Shown here piece after piece: positions 48,857 to 60,789 of a stretch of 64,000 nucleotides of DNA. The position numbers and the translations under genes are program-made. The stretch comes from Stictocephala bisonia (Eukaryota; Arthropoda; Insecta; Hemiptera; Membracidae), in assembly GCA_035578905.1 (NCBI GenBank), contig JAQJVL010000791.1, forward strand, positions 12,501 through 76,500, written 5' to 3'. The notes below the pieces were generated by a model. The model was not told the origin of the DNA. It searched no databases and saw nothing but the letters and a program-made list of their open reading frames with translations. The first letter of the stretch is position 1. Each line of letters begins with the position of its first letter.

Positions 48857-51635
48857 GTAAGGAAAGCAGGACGTAGAATTATAAAAAAAATCTGCTCAAT
48901 GAAACATGAAGATGGCTGCAGACTTCATTATAATAATGCAACACATTCTGTCTAGAAGTCTAATTTACGGGGATGCAAAGAAGTCCAATCATGTCAGAGT
49001 TAGTACTGTAGAAAGTATCTCAAACATTTCACAATGCAAACCACATTGGCCAAGTTTTGTGTCATGTTAATGTTTTTTTATCAGCTGTTGAGAATAAATT
49101 ATTAAATTAAAACAATGTCAATGTTACTGTTGTGGACAAAATGGAACGTTTAGTGTCTGTATTAACCTATTAGGAACTGAATTTAAAGAAATAATTCCTA
49201 AATGGGCCTCTATGATATAAAAGCTAACTTTCCTCGAAAGTTTATTAAAATCTGTTGCGTGGTTCCGGAGATTTCGTAATGAACGAGTACATCGTTTTTT
49301 AATAATATCGATATACAGTATATGATGTTATATGATTTGGTTTTACAAACACTATTTATTGGTTGAAGTTAAAACTACGTTTAATATTGTTTAATTATTT
49401 TTCTTATAATTTTTGGGTTAGTTGAACTCTTAGATTTTTAATTGATATTTTTGTGTTCAGGAAAGAAGAGAAACGTACTTAGGGAAAAGCTTGCTAATCA
49501 ATTGCTTCTAAGGAGACCCATTAGTTGGCCAACAAAGTGGAACCTATTTCTGTGAGTGGCCTTCTTTCCAGTAAGATATATTTTATGTAGGTTTTACAAC
49601 CTACCATAAACACATTGTTTTTAAAGTTCCAATTCTAAATTTAAAAACCAGCTAAAGAAATCAGGCATTCAGAATATTTTGAAAATGTCTGTAATAAGTT
49701 TTCACTGATAGCTACCTTTTACTTACGTCAATAAAAGGACTGATGTGAGAGAGATACACAAAGTGGTGGAAATGAGATAGAGAACTACTCTTCCCCTACT
49801 GTGTAATCTAATTAAAAATTATTACGGAAATCATATAGAAGGTAGACGCAGCACAGTAGCAAGCCCCGTCCGTTACATGATCAGCAGCAGTGATTATTGG
49901 TTGGTTTAATAAAACCTAACGAACCAAATTAAGAAGGGTAAATTAAATGATAATTTAATATTCAACATCAATTAATGATAGCAATAAAACAAAGTTATGT
50001 TATGGAATGATAACAGTCCATAACATTCAAACAAAATTGTCCAAACAAACTGTATTGGAAGCTGAACATTTGAAGATGCGTTAGTCACGGCTGGAAATTA
50101 AGTGGGTTCTTACTCTTATCCTGTGTAAAAATTATAGTCAATGAATCAGCCACGAACATTCGCGTGCAAAATAACAGATAGAAACTTCAACCCTCCCTAC
50201 TAAATGCACAGATTTAAACATCTAAATACCCTTCACATACAACATTTAAGACTTTTATTTTGTTCAATATAAATACACCAATAAAACACTGGACATTTAA
50301 AAACTGCAATATTCCTTATGTACGGCAATGGAGTGGTGGATTGCTACCCCTCCGCTGCTGAAACCCTATATGTGCTAAATTTATCACACAGGTTTTTAGT
50401 TTAGTCTGTATTTATGTCATTGCTGTTGTGTTCCAATTAAAAGGAACAATAAAACGCTTATATTTATTGGTCGCAGTTAAAAAAAATACACAAGAAAATT
50501 AAATTTGCTCCTCAAAGAATGGAACCATAGTCTTACTATTTATTATCTATTGTCACTTATCATAGTGCATTCTACTTGGTTATTTTAAAAGCTTAAATTC
50601 ACAGAAAGAAATATTAGAAAAGTACAAATTATTTCACAAAAGGAAGCAATAAAGAAATTCTCAAAAAAACATATTTTAACTACTTGTTAATATCAAACAA
50701 AATATTAATACATTTACATAAGAAAGTAGTGCGCATAACTATTCTATAAGAAACAATACAAGATAAACATTTATTAAAAACAATATAAATTATTAGTTAG
50801 TTTTGAAAACACTTATATCGAAATGGTTACTATATTACCAATACATACATGACATCTAAAGAAAGATACATTCAAGAAACATTTACTTGACCAGGAATTG
50901 TTGAAATAAAATTGGAGATCTTGATTTTAAATTTCAAGAATTGTAACACTATTATCAATCACAACTGCTACTTTATTTTATATTAATTGAATATTTTATA
51001 TGTTGTATATTTTATTACTTTATTAACGTTAATAAAGTTTGCAAAGGCTCGGCCTATCTTCATTTTCAGTCTCAGCTGGCCTACATCTGTATGAAGATTT
51101 ATGTATTATAAATGTATACTACCTATTTATATATAATAATTAACAGTGAAGTAACTGTTAAACAGTTTCTAGTTTTCTTATGCGCCTTCTTTAATGCAAT
51201 GCAATTTAATTAACTGTTCTCTGTTGTTGTTGCATTCTCAAGTTTGAAGGGACTTCATTAAACAGTTTTTCAGTTGATCATAAGTAAAGGCAGATTACTT
51301 ATTAAGTTTTTTTGTATTAAGTTCTTCCTGTTTTCTTCCCATGGATTTTACACCCATATAGAAGCCCAGAAATATACTGTCATGTTGACGGTAACTGAAC
51401 ATAGTTTTTAAACTAATGTAAAAACGAAAGAAAGAAATGATTGTATAAGATATTAAAAATTATTTTGCAATAATTAATTTAAAATGCCCAGCCCCTAATG
51501 TATGTCAGTGAACTGTCGTATACAAGTAAAGAAAGAATTATGACATTTTGAAGAACATCAAAGGGTAAGACAAATTATTTTTAACATTCGAAGATGTAAC
51601 AAATAAGGACTTTTAAAATAAGGCTTTTCTTCATT
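48363..51635. other. AT-rich stretch; poly(A)39 at 48816-48854
   Basis: The A39 run suggests the 3' end of a retroposed sequence on the plus strand, but no recognisable body precedes it. Nothing else is identified. Confidence 0.5.
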
Positions 51636-51639
51636 ATTA

Positions 51640-52035
51640 GTGCCACTAGTGGTGGCGCAGTGCTGTAACCCAGCTACATGAGGACAATGTTTAGAGGAGA
51701 TTGTATATGATAGGTTCTATGCTCGGTCCTCATAATACCGACAAGACGTCCGCTGAACGGTTGCCATCGACGTGGACACAACTAGAAACGTCTGGCGTGT
51801 CCATGTTGGGTAGTACTCAGTGTTGAGGTGTTATGTATAGAAGATTACTGAGAATCTGGCTTGTCAATTAGCTGAGAACAATACTAATACTACGGGGTTC
51901 GGATTCCACGTAAAGCTGTAGTCTCTTAGTTTCCATAACTGATGGGCTATTAATGCATTATGTGGAACAGTCGACCTTAGTAACAATGTCTACACTAGCT
52001 TATCGATCATAATCACCCATGACTCTACTTATTAA
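51640..52035 (+). repeat. SINE-A copy 13, near full length
   Basis: Starts GCCACTAGTGGTGGCGCAGT and GCTGTAACCCAGCTACATG; the middle has CTACGGGGTTCGGATTCCAC. The tail is lost beyond ATCACCCATGACTC. Confidence 0.78.
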
Positions 52036-52370
52036 ATCAAATTAAAAATTCAACATTCTAGACAGTTCTGCCAACGTAAACGAGGCCTCTTAAAAACTTT
52101 CTAACAGTTGGTAATGGAAGTTAAGCAAAATAAGTATTTGTTTAAGAAAACATTTCTTCATATTACAGAGTTCTCATTTGAGTTTGCAGTGTTGATTTAT
52201 TAAAATTTAAATGAATATTCAACGGATGAAAATTACTGTTCTAAGCTAGTTTATAAAATAATAATGAATTTCGAGTTAAAATTTGTGTATTTGCGTAAAA
52301 ACAATTTTTGATATATTTAATTATAAATTTTTACGTTATTGATCACCTAAATTTTAAGCCCTAATGAACA

Positions 52371-52384
52371 CACACACTCACGCA

Positions 52385-52464
<80 letters not shown>

Positions 52465-52494
52465 TGTGTGTGTGTGTGTGTGTATGTATATATG
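52371..52494. repeat. (CA)n/(GT)n mirror microsatellite
   Basis: About 36 CA units (52389-52461) switch at ACGT directly to about 10 GT units, so the junction is a perfect hairpin-forming palindrome. Confidence 0.95.
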
Positions 52495-52499
52495 AGATA

Positions 52500-53630
52500 T
52501 TTCATGGCGCATAACAAGGAATTAGTTCTAATACAATTGAATTAAGAATAAGAATTAACGATTCAACTAAGAATAACTTCACTGGATAGTTGAAGTTACG
52601 ATAATTAAGAAATTAAAGTTGAGAATTTGGAAAAGTTGAGGTAATTCGACAGCAAGAGAGATCATGGATGACTTGTTAGGATGGGAGGACATGGCCAAAT
52701 TTATTATTTAATAAGGATTTATAAAACATCATGTTACATAATACATTTTAAGTACTAAAACATTGTGTTATTACAAATAAATAAATGTACTTTTATTTAA
52801 GTAATTAATTTCACATTAGGTGATAAATCTATTGAGTAAAATGCAGTTATAAATTTGTACCGAATTTATCATGTTATAGTTGAAATGGTAAATATTTTAA
52901 AGTATTTTTACATGATAGCTACAGAATAACAATTCCAATACAGCTATCTTAAAAAAAATCACTTTATGAAACTAAATTACAGTATGACAATGAACAAAGT
53001 AAATTAACATAGACAAGCTGAAAGATTCAATAATATAATCGTATAAACTTAATGATTTTGTATTACACAGATTAATGAAATATCCTATGTACTAAATAGT
53101 AATAAAAAAGAATTTTTGCTCGACTATTAGAAATTAAACTAATATTATTACAAAATAACACAAAATACCTTATAATAAACCATATGGTTGCCACAATGAT
53201 TAAGTAAACTGTAATATTATCATTGAAAATATCAGTTACGGATAGATAAAAATTAATTATCCTCAAAGCTTTAAAAAATTGGAAAATTAAAATGAGAAAC
53301 AGTTTTACACCTAGGCAATAAGAATGTACTGGACGATCTAACCTTACGATAAGGTATATACAAATAAATATTACTAAGGAAAAAAGGACTATCAATGCTG
53401 TTAGTTAAAACTTTATAAATAAATGAAATGATGAAAAACTATCTACGCACTGCTAATTTAGTAACGGAAAAATACTTCGTAAAATTGTTGTTGAATAATC
53501 CAGCGGACAAGTGTGAATAAACTTACTAAAATATTGACATCGCAATAATTTATTTTGAACTATTTACAACTTGTCACTTTCGTAATCGGATACGGAACTC
53601 CAGACTACCGAGCAGTATTCTAATTTACTT
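52500..53630. other. AT-rich stretch, nothing recognised
   Basis: The 107-codon minus frame at 53072-53395 is a hydrophobic low-complexity translation of A/T sequence, without domain or splice evidence. Confidence 0.55.
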
Positions 53631-53634
53631 TGAA

Positions 53635-53994
53635 CTATCGATAATATACTTTAAAACTTACATCAACATTTCTAAATAGACCGATAATTCTTTTCATGGA
53701 CTCCAAAAGCCTATAAAAATCAGTCAATTCATCATTTACAAGATCGCAAAAGCTTAGATTTGAATCGAAAAACACGCCAAAATCATTGATCATACTAACT
53801 AACATCAATAGAGAATTATTAATGTAGTAAATGGTTGGGTTCAATCTCTTCTGTGTATGTTGGATAGAAGTGGGAATAGAACGGAAAAGAATGGAGGATA
53901 AGAGAAAGAAGTCGGTTGGGGCTGGAGGGCGGGGAGTAATTCTCAGCATCTCAAGTTTTATTTTGTTTGTATTAAAGAAGGAGGCCTGATTCAA
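53635..53994 (-). pseudogene. LINE reverse-transcriptase fragment (downstream of the catalytic core)
   Basis: The minus frame contains NPTIYYINNSLLMLVSMIND then FGVFFDSNLSF and later MKRIIGLFRN. This is the Jockey/CR1-type pattern 'Y.ING..L..V..IKDLGV.FDS.LSF......K.LGFI.R', which follows the catalytic domain of non-LTR reverse transcriptases. DLGV has become DFGV. The upstream part (PRPPAPTDFFLLSS) does not fit and the sequence ends soon after, so this is a decayed fragment. Confidence 0.72.
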
Positions 53995-54277
53995 AGAATG
54001 CCGTAGATCCCGGCGAAGTAATTTTATTCCTTACTTCGTTGGATTTATAACTTCACATCTAACTCAAAAATATACTGTTTTTATAGAGTTATTCTTTATT
54101 ACTTTACAAAATAAATTGCACTGTATTGAATGGATTCCATCAAAACTGAGGGTTCATTATGTGAAGGAACTGTTTTATGTACTGTGCGATGGGCTGTAAA
54201 ACTAGTGGGATTCCGAAAAAAATCGCAAGACATTTTCGCTTAAAATTAGTAAATCAATATTTTTTTGTTGGGCTCAT

Positions 54278-54406
54278 TGGACCACGTGACGTTAAGTCCA
54301 AGTGGTACAGGAGTAAAACCTGTAATGGTCACATTGAGAATCGAACCCAAACCGGCTGTGTGGCAAGCTACTGCCTTAGTCCCTTCCTCAGCTAAGGCTG
54401 CTCCCA
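54278..54406 (-). mobile_element. tRNA-derived SINE, second type
   Basis: On the minus strand it starts GGGAGCAGCCTTAGCTGAGG. Box A TAGCTGAGGAAGG and box B GGTTCGATTCT are about 45 bp apart. A body of about 60 bp follows with no clear poly(A). It differs from the Leu-like SINE at 17.56 kb. Confidence 0.6.
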
Positions 54407-54654
54407 TTTATACAGTTGCATTATAATAATTTCGATGATTTAATTTATTTCAATTGACCTGAGGTAATTTTATAAACTCATGTACCATTCTAAAATCCCA
54501 CAGCAATTTTAAATCTTATATAACATTGATATTTGTCAATGACTTAAGTTATAGTGATATGTATAATGATTATTACTGATTCATATTGATTGAATCAGTA
54601 AAAGTCAAATCAATATCAGCCAAATATAAATGTAACAATCGAGTAAAAAAATGA

Positions 54655-54820
54655 ACGTACGTGTATTGGTGGGCGGGTGGGTCAATTACACCACACGTGT
54701 ATGGGTGGGCAGGCGGGTCAATACCACTGTAGTGTATGGGCGGGCAGGTTGGTCAATGCCACTGTACTGTATGGGCGGGCATGTGGGCCAATACCACTGT
54801 ACATGTATGGGCGGGGTTGG
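54655..54820. repeat. Minisatellite locus M7
   Basis: Five units of about 32-34 bp: GTGTATGGGTGGGCAGGCGG then GTCAATACCACTGTA, with small variation. Overlapping open frames are not genes. Confidence 0.85.
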
Positions 54821-55559
54821 ATTGCAGAGTCCAACTGGAAAGAGCTCCACCCTTGTTTATCATGACCCTTTCTTATCACTTCCTGCCAGATAAAAACACC
54901 TGGTGGTATCATTCTATTTTCATATTGCTTGAGTGGATTGATAATAGTTCCTTATCTATGTCTACTGATCAATAACCACAGTTATCATATATATGAGAAT
55001 ATGTGAGAATTTTTTAAAAAATATTTACAATTTCCAATGAAAGAAGAAACATTAATGTTTCAATACAGTTTTGATATCTGTGCACAGGTGGATGACAGTG
55101 TCATTGCAAGTTGAAAGAGAGACACTTTACTGTTCGATGGATGGTACTTTATTTGTGCGAAAATATTTTACACTGACCCTTCAGAAAGTTTAAGAGGACT
55201 TACTGATCATCTAACTAGAGTTTCTACTTAACATAAAAGTCCCCATAAAAGTGGAAGTGTTTTCCTGCCATGAAATATAAAGGTAATGGTGAAGTAAATG
55301 CAGTGTTTTTACTGTATTTCGTAGGTTTTAGATAAGAAAACATTCAAACCTATATCCGACCTTCAAGTAGTGATCTAATGCTCATATGTTTGGACATGAA
55401 TTCAATGTAAACCTTCAATCCTCAAAGTAATTATGACTTTGAATCTAGGATTAGGAAGTCACTTCCTACTAACTTTGGAAAGCTTTATATGAAAGTTAAT
55501 ATGACTTAGTTGTACATTAACATCATCTCCGACTTCCACATATTTTAAGGGGTCGTTCT

Positions 55560-55690
55560 TTACGTGTATGGATGGGTCAATACCACTGTACCGGTATGAG
55601 TGAGTAGGTCAATACCACTGTACCGGTATGGGTGAGTAGGTCATAACATTTTACCTGTATTAGTGGGTTAGTACTTGTGTTCAAGTATGA
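55560..55690. repeat. Minisatellite locus M8
   Basis: Three to four units: GGTCAATACCACTGTACCGG then TATGAGTGAGTA and variants. Confidence 0.8.
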
Positions 55691-55913
55691 TTGATGGGTT
55701 TTAATTGAACCTAATTATTATATTAAAAGTTACATTTTTTAAGTTGAATTTTTCCTGTGTAAGGACTTCCTGTCCATCGCTTAAATTAGCGTTTCTATAT
55801 TTATGAATTAACTTGGGAAAGTCCTGACATATTGACCTTGGTGCCGAACACAAGGCAGATCCTTTAGGGTTTGACTTTATGTGACCATTGTATCAAGGAA
55901 GCTTTAAGCCAAC

Positions 55914-55947
55914 CACCTACCCTACGGTGGACCGTAGGGTAGGTGGG
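55914..55947. repeat. Perfect 34-bp palindrome
   Basis: CCACCTACCCTACGGT, GG, then the exact complement ACCGTAGGGTAGGTGG: 16-bp arms, 2-nt spacer. It resembles a minisatellite unit joined head to head. Confidence 0.9.
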
Positions 55948-56437
55948 TAGATATTCGTTGGTGCTTCTACTACTAAGATACATAGAGAAGTAATTCACAA
56001 AAGGGCGAGAGACCTATAACGAACATTCATATTAATAGGACAAGTTAGAAAAGAAAACATATTTATTATAAACCCTAGCTAAGTTTCCCAAATTATTTCA
56101 AATTAAAATGTAATTACCTTTATAACTTTATTTGAATAATTTTAATCTTAATTTGCAAGTTTTAATATTTGTATGGCCTTGCTAAGATTTATTACGTCCA
56201 CCTATAGCAGCGTGTAATTGGAAAAATATATTATAACTGTTATAAAATGAATAGCTTCGCTTAATGTTACTATTGTAAAAATAATTTTAAAAATAAGAAA
56301 GTAATTCACTAAAAAATATGTGAATATTTTCAAAAATAAAACGGACTAAATTTCGATTTGATTTTTATAAAGTTACGCACATAGTAAATTTTCTTTTAAT
56401 GTATATATATTTTTTAATATGGTATTTAACATATTAG

Positions 56438-56760
56438 TGCTGTCGACGTTGAGATCACATTTACTCTTATCCTCTAAGGACTCACACAGGACACGTCCTG
56501 GTCATTTCAGATGTAAGATCACTCTTGTATTTGTTTTAGGGTTTGGCAAAGGATTTGGTTGATGCCTCTTTGGAGATATTCGTGCTATCTACGTTGAGAT
56601 CACATTGTAATAGAATCCTCTAAGGCCTGACAAATGACACGTTCTGGCCGTTTGGCATGCAAGAGCACTATTATGTTTGTTACTGAGTTTGGAAAAGGGT
56701 TTGGTTGATGCCTCTTTGGAAATATTCGTGCTATCTACGTTGAGATCACATTGTAATAGA
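56438..56760 (+). repeat. Tandem repeat patch, ~142-bp unit (2.3 copies; another at 58290-58505)
   Basis: CGTTGAGATCACATT, ATCCTCTAAGG, GACACGT.CTGG, GCAA(A)GGATTTGGTTGATG and TATTCGTGCTATCTACG recur in order at 56449, 56593 and 56737. A separate 1.5-copy block is at 58290-58505. Confidence 0.85.
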
Positions 56761-56761
56761 A

Positions 56762-57092
56762 TAAAGGCTAAGGCAGATGAAAGTCCCTGGGTATGTCAGC
56801 CAACCACCTGACTATCACTAGCCTCTCCTTTACACTGTTAAAAATCTTAAAAAATGTATAGGTAAAACCTGTTGTGAAGTAACAAGTGGGCATGTCGCTA
56901 AGGCAGATAAAAGCCCCTGTGTATGTCAGCCAACCACCTGTGACTACCACTGGCCTCTCTTCCCTACATTGTTACAATTTTAAATTGTAAAATTAAATTG
57001 TATTGGTAAAACTTGTGATGCCATCAGTTTGTCCATATGTCTGCCAACCACCTGTGACTACCACTAGCACCTCCCCTATACTGCTAACGGTG
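56762..57092 (+). repeat. Second tandem patch, ~130-bp unit x3
   Basis: CTAAGGCAGATAAAAGCCCC and TGTCAGCCAACCACCTGTGA then CTACCACT.GCCTCTC recur at about 56768, 56899 and (shortened) 57037, each followed by TTGGTAAAAC-type sequence. It leads into a SINE-A-like scrap (57098-57130) and minisatellite M9. Confidence 0.8.
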
Positions 57093-57149
57093 CTAGTGGT
57101 ACCAAGTTCTGTAATCCAGCGTCTTGGAGGCCAGGTGTTTGGATTTCAC

Positions 57150-57385
57150 CAACCCACCCCTACACGTACAGTGGTATTGACCCACCCGCCCACCCATACA
57201 CGTACAGTGGTATTGACCAACCCACCCGCCCATACACGTACAGTGGCATTGAGGTGCAGTGGCACGTATCAGGTGTTTGAGGTATTGACCAACCCACCCC
57301 TACACGTACAGTGGTATTGACCCACCCGCCCACCCATACACGTACAGTGGTATTGACCAACCCACCCAGTCAATACTACTGTGAC
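57150..57385. repeat. Minisatellite locus M9
   Basis: Units like CCCACCCATACACGTACAG then TGGTATTGACC, about six, with a longer duplication: CCAACCCACCCCTACACG occurs at 57152 and 57292. Confidence 0.88.
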
Positions 57386-57687
57386 TGGGGGGTCTCGTAT
57401 ATATTGTAAAAATACGAGTATCGAGTATTTTCGAGCGAGTATTTACAGAAGGATTTCCTGTTCACCCAAGACAACTGTAAAAGGCAGACACCATCCTAAG
57501 CCTATGTAAAGTTTTGCCAGATTCGTAAATAAATATATCTAAACTGAGCACAATAATTTTGATTTGTTGTTTGTAATTGTAACATTTGATAAATAAAACC
57601 TTTTACTTCCTGCCTTCCTACATTTTTATGTGGCATTCTTTGATTAACCTTTTTCTTTTTTTCAGAACTAATATTATGTAAGAAATT

Positions 57688-57930
57688 AAGCATATGTCCT
57701 ATGCTGGAAAAGATCAGCATAGGAGGTACAAACGTACCCCCTGCGCTCATACAACAGATTACTGTAACGAGAGAACCACGTTCTGCCGACGTGATCGCTC
57801 CCACTTGCCTTTTTCCCTTTAATCCAACAACATGTGGTATCTTGCTCTGCACAATTGTTAATCCTGTTTTATCTACGTTAAATACCCTGTCACTCGGATA
57901 AGGATGTTTATCGTACTCAGTCTGTAACAT
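57688..57930 (-). pseudogene. pogo/Tigger-type transposase fragment (DDE_1)
   Basis: The minus frame reads DKHPYPSDRVFNVDKTGLTI, then KGKRQVGAITSAERGSLVTV and GGTFVPPMLIF. This is the start of the DDE_1 endonuclease domain. The Asp of NVDKTG is the first catalytic residue (usually NVDETG), with SAERG..VTV.CC..A.G..PPM.IF following. Past about residue 81 the similarity ends (57688 leftwards is AT-rich, and the open frame to 57502 is junk), so the remaining catalytic Asp residues are lost. No inverted ends are seen nearby. Inactive remnant. Confidence 0.82.
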
Positions 57931-58289
57931 GTTAAAAACATCCCTATGTTGTCAGTCCTATGTTAACAACCTAGGACTGACTGACCAAAGTGTTTTATCT
58001 GGGCCGGTATTAATCAATCTAGATAAGAAGTGGAGCTGAACATATAGAACTAAACCTAAAGAGATAAGGTAAAAATCAGAATTGTGGAAGGTGAGCTAGA
58101 TTGAAAATATCTAATCTGTACTGGGAAACAATGTTTGTGCCAATAGACTACAGATACGTAGGCTATACAGTAATAGTCTTAAATGTATTTATTAGTTAAA
58201 AGATATAAAAATGACAATTACATACAAATTAAGAGTACTGCTTGGGGCAAACTTAGTTTTTATAAATAAAATGTAAATGTAAAAAGGCG

Positions 58290-58505
58290 CTTGTCAGGCC
58301 TTAAAGGTCATTTGTCAGGCCTTTAAGGACTGACAAATGACACTTTCTAGCAGTTTGGCACGCAAGAGCACAATTGTGTTTGATACTGGATTTGGCAAAG
58401 GATTTGGTTGATGATATTCGTGCTATCTTCGTTGAGATCACATTGTAATAGAATCCTCTAAGGCCTCACATATGACACGTCCCTTTGGGCCGCAAGGATA
58501 CTCTT
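58290..58505 (+). repeat. Distant copy of the ~142-bp tandem unit
   Basis: GACTGACAAATGACACTTTC, GGCAAAGGATTTGGTTGATG and GTTGAGATCACATTGTAATA in the same order as at 56.4-56.7 kb, separated from it by the minisatellite and the pogo fragment. Confidence 0.8.
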
Positions 58506-58511
58506 CGTTTA

Positions 58512-58800
58512 TTTATTTATTATTAGACGCCGATCATCAAGATAAGGGCGAATATGGATTTCGAATGAGTGTGATGAGTGTAGATAAGCGAATGTAGTCA
58601 TTGTTACAATCTAAGGCCGACTATTCCTTAGAAAGTGTCATTAATTAATAGCCCAATGACAAATGAACAGCCGGTGATTATCAGCTGATCCTTCTCAAAA
58701 TGTATTGACTCTGATTGGGATCGAACTGAGAACCTTTAGCACATGAAGCTGGGATTGAACCAACTACGTTTTCTGGGCCTTAACATGTCTGGCTAATGCT
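58512..58800 (-). repeat. SINE-A tail with tRNA-like head (copy 14)
   Basis: The 3' tail on the minus strand matches SINE-A (CACTCATTCGAAATCC ... GATCGGCGTCTAATAATAA). The head, GTAGTTGGTTCAATCCC then CATGTGCTAAAGG then AGTTCGATCCC, follows a tRNA layout with a good box B. It shares its full order with the copy at 1960-2232. Confidence 0.65.
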
Positions 58801-58809
58801 TTATAGAGA

Positions 58810-60370
58810 CATAAATTATTGTACTTATAAACAATCAATAATTACTTTAACATGGTACTTTTTAGTTCATTTTATTTTTTCTTGTAATATTCTTGTACAA
58901 TAATAACGTTTGAAATCCTAATAAAATTGTTATTTATTTCCTACTGAGTTAAATAAACCAATATTCAAAAATTTGAAATAAAGATCAATGACGCATTTGT
59001 AATGAGTTCTTCATTGGTTATATATGTAAAATTACAAGTCTGCCATTTAATCACCCCCTAACCTAACCTAACCAACCTACCAGTTAGTTGGAGTAACATT
59101 TGTCATGGATTTACTATTTAATTTTCGGACACATTTTATTAATGGATTAAACTACTTCTACTATTTTAACAAAATATTTAACTATCTTACAATATTTGAA
59201 ATCATTTTACTGTTTTAAGCTAAATATATTGCGGGCGTAGTGGAAAAAAACTCCGATTTTGAAACGTTTTCAATGTGTCATCATTTAAACATAAAATTTT
59301 AGCTTACGAAGATATCATCGTTGCTATGAAGAGATTTAGTTTAAGATTTGCAGTGGAAGTAGACGCTAAGTTCTTAATTCCATTTTAAATTTTATACTGT
59401 CCATAAGAATGTGGTAAAACATGAGTAAAACGAAACTTATGTATGCTATGTGGTTCGACCTTTTGTTGAACCATTAATCAATAATATGGATACGTAATGT
59501 ATAGCAAATACACTAAGACATATTAAAATTTGACTATAGGCCTACCATTTAACTGTCCACCCGTACAGTAAAATTATTTCTATTTTTAAATGTATTTTCT
59601 TTGAAAAAACAAATATTAATACAAACATTTTATGTAGAATTACAATTATTTGAACGATTTATTTTTGCAAAAATAGTGCACACGTATTTACTGATTGATT
59701 TTAGAATAATATCTATAACCTGTGGAACAACGGGTTTAAGCCCTCCACACAAATTTTATGTGGAACTCTAACTCCTTCTGTAGTCATACACACAAAAACG
59801 TCTTCTGGCTGTTATTTCGAATTCCACTTTGTTTAGTGTCTAACTATATTTTGTATTTTTTTATAAAAACATTAATAGCTTATGAAATTTTGGATCGACT
59901 GACTTAAAATTTTGTAGACTTCTTAACGCTAAAATCATAAAATAGAAGAAACACAACTATTGAGTTATCTTTGGTCATTATAAAATAGTGGTGATTTAAA
60001 ATGATTAAATGACTTTGAGGTTAAAAATTTAAATTGCTACACTTTTGAAGTTACTAAGGGTGACCCGATGGAGTTAATTAATTTTCATAAGAATAAGTAT
60101 GCAAAATTTCATGTCAGTCAAACTGTTTTTGAGTTACTAGCTTAAAAAAAAAAACTCCCCCATAATACAGTTAAAAATAATAGTGTAATACAATAATACA
60201 ATTAAAGGGGCGGAATTATTATTAAATTATCCTTCTTCATTTTCTCAAAACTAGTTGTAAACTTATAAAGTAATTTCAAGGACACTTTTTACAATTCCTG
60301 CCTCTCTAACATAAGCCCTTATATTTTTGTCTGTTCATATTCAAAGTAAAAATTTTTTAATGGATGTTTA
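58810..60370. other. AT-rich stretch, nothing recognised except short CCTAACC run at 59053-59074
   Basis: No coding texture, element ends or shared repeats. Confidence 0.55.
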
Positions 60371-60442
60371 TTTTTCAATTTGCTTTATGTAATAACTAAT
60401 AGACTGAAATATGCTAACTATTCTTCTAATAAGTATTTACAC

Positions 60443-60587
60443 AGGACTCAATATGGTGATAGGATCGTTTTACTGAACTACGAGAACGGTGTATGGAAGG
60501 CAAACTGTGATAAGACAGACTATAAACAATGCAGAACCTACTCAGCAGGATGGGTTGTTTTACCTGTCTTTCTGTTGTGGAAGGTAT
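60443..60587 (+). other. Unrecognised candidate exon
   Basis: Open segment between TTTACACAG| and GGAAG|GTATGA, translating as RTQYGDRIVLLNYENGVWKA then NCDKTDYKQCRTYSAGW. A second open frame (60529-60789, MKYEAFTRRTTRSLMFVEFK...) continues in another frame beyond the putative donor. GC and codon texture are higher than the surroundings. I do not recognise a family. It may be a decayed transposon ORF. Confidence 0.25.
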
Positions 60588-60789
60588 GAAATATGAGGCG
60601 TTTACCAGGAGGACTACACGTTCCTTAATGTTCGTGGAATTTAAACATGATCGAGGAATATTATTTTTTGAAATTCGTTTTATTGAAAGTATTGGTCTTA
60701 TTACAAGTAGTATAGTTGTTGAGGAGACAAACGTCTTTATAGAGATATGGCTACCCAAAGGGACCAATTTGGCCTTCCTTGGTACCTAA

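Noticed and set aside
49455..49560. piggyBac-like transposase scrap (KKRNVLREKLANQLLLRRP)
   Set aside because: Under 35 codons, no catalytic motif. The resemblance is too short to support by eye.
54278..54406. Functional tRNA gene on the minus strand
   Set aside because: Box spacing fits but the ends do not pair as an acceptor stem. Treated as a SINE head.
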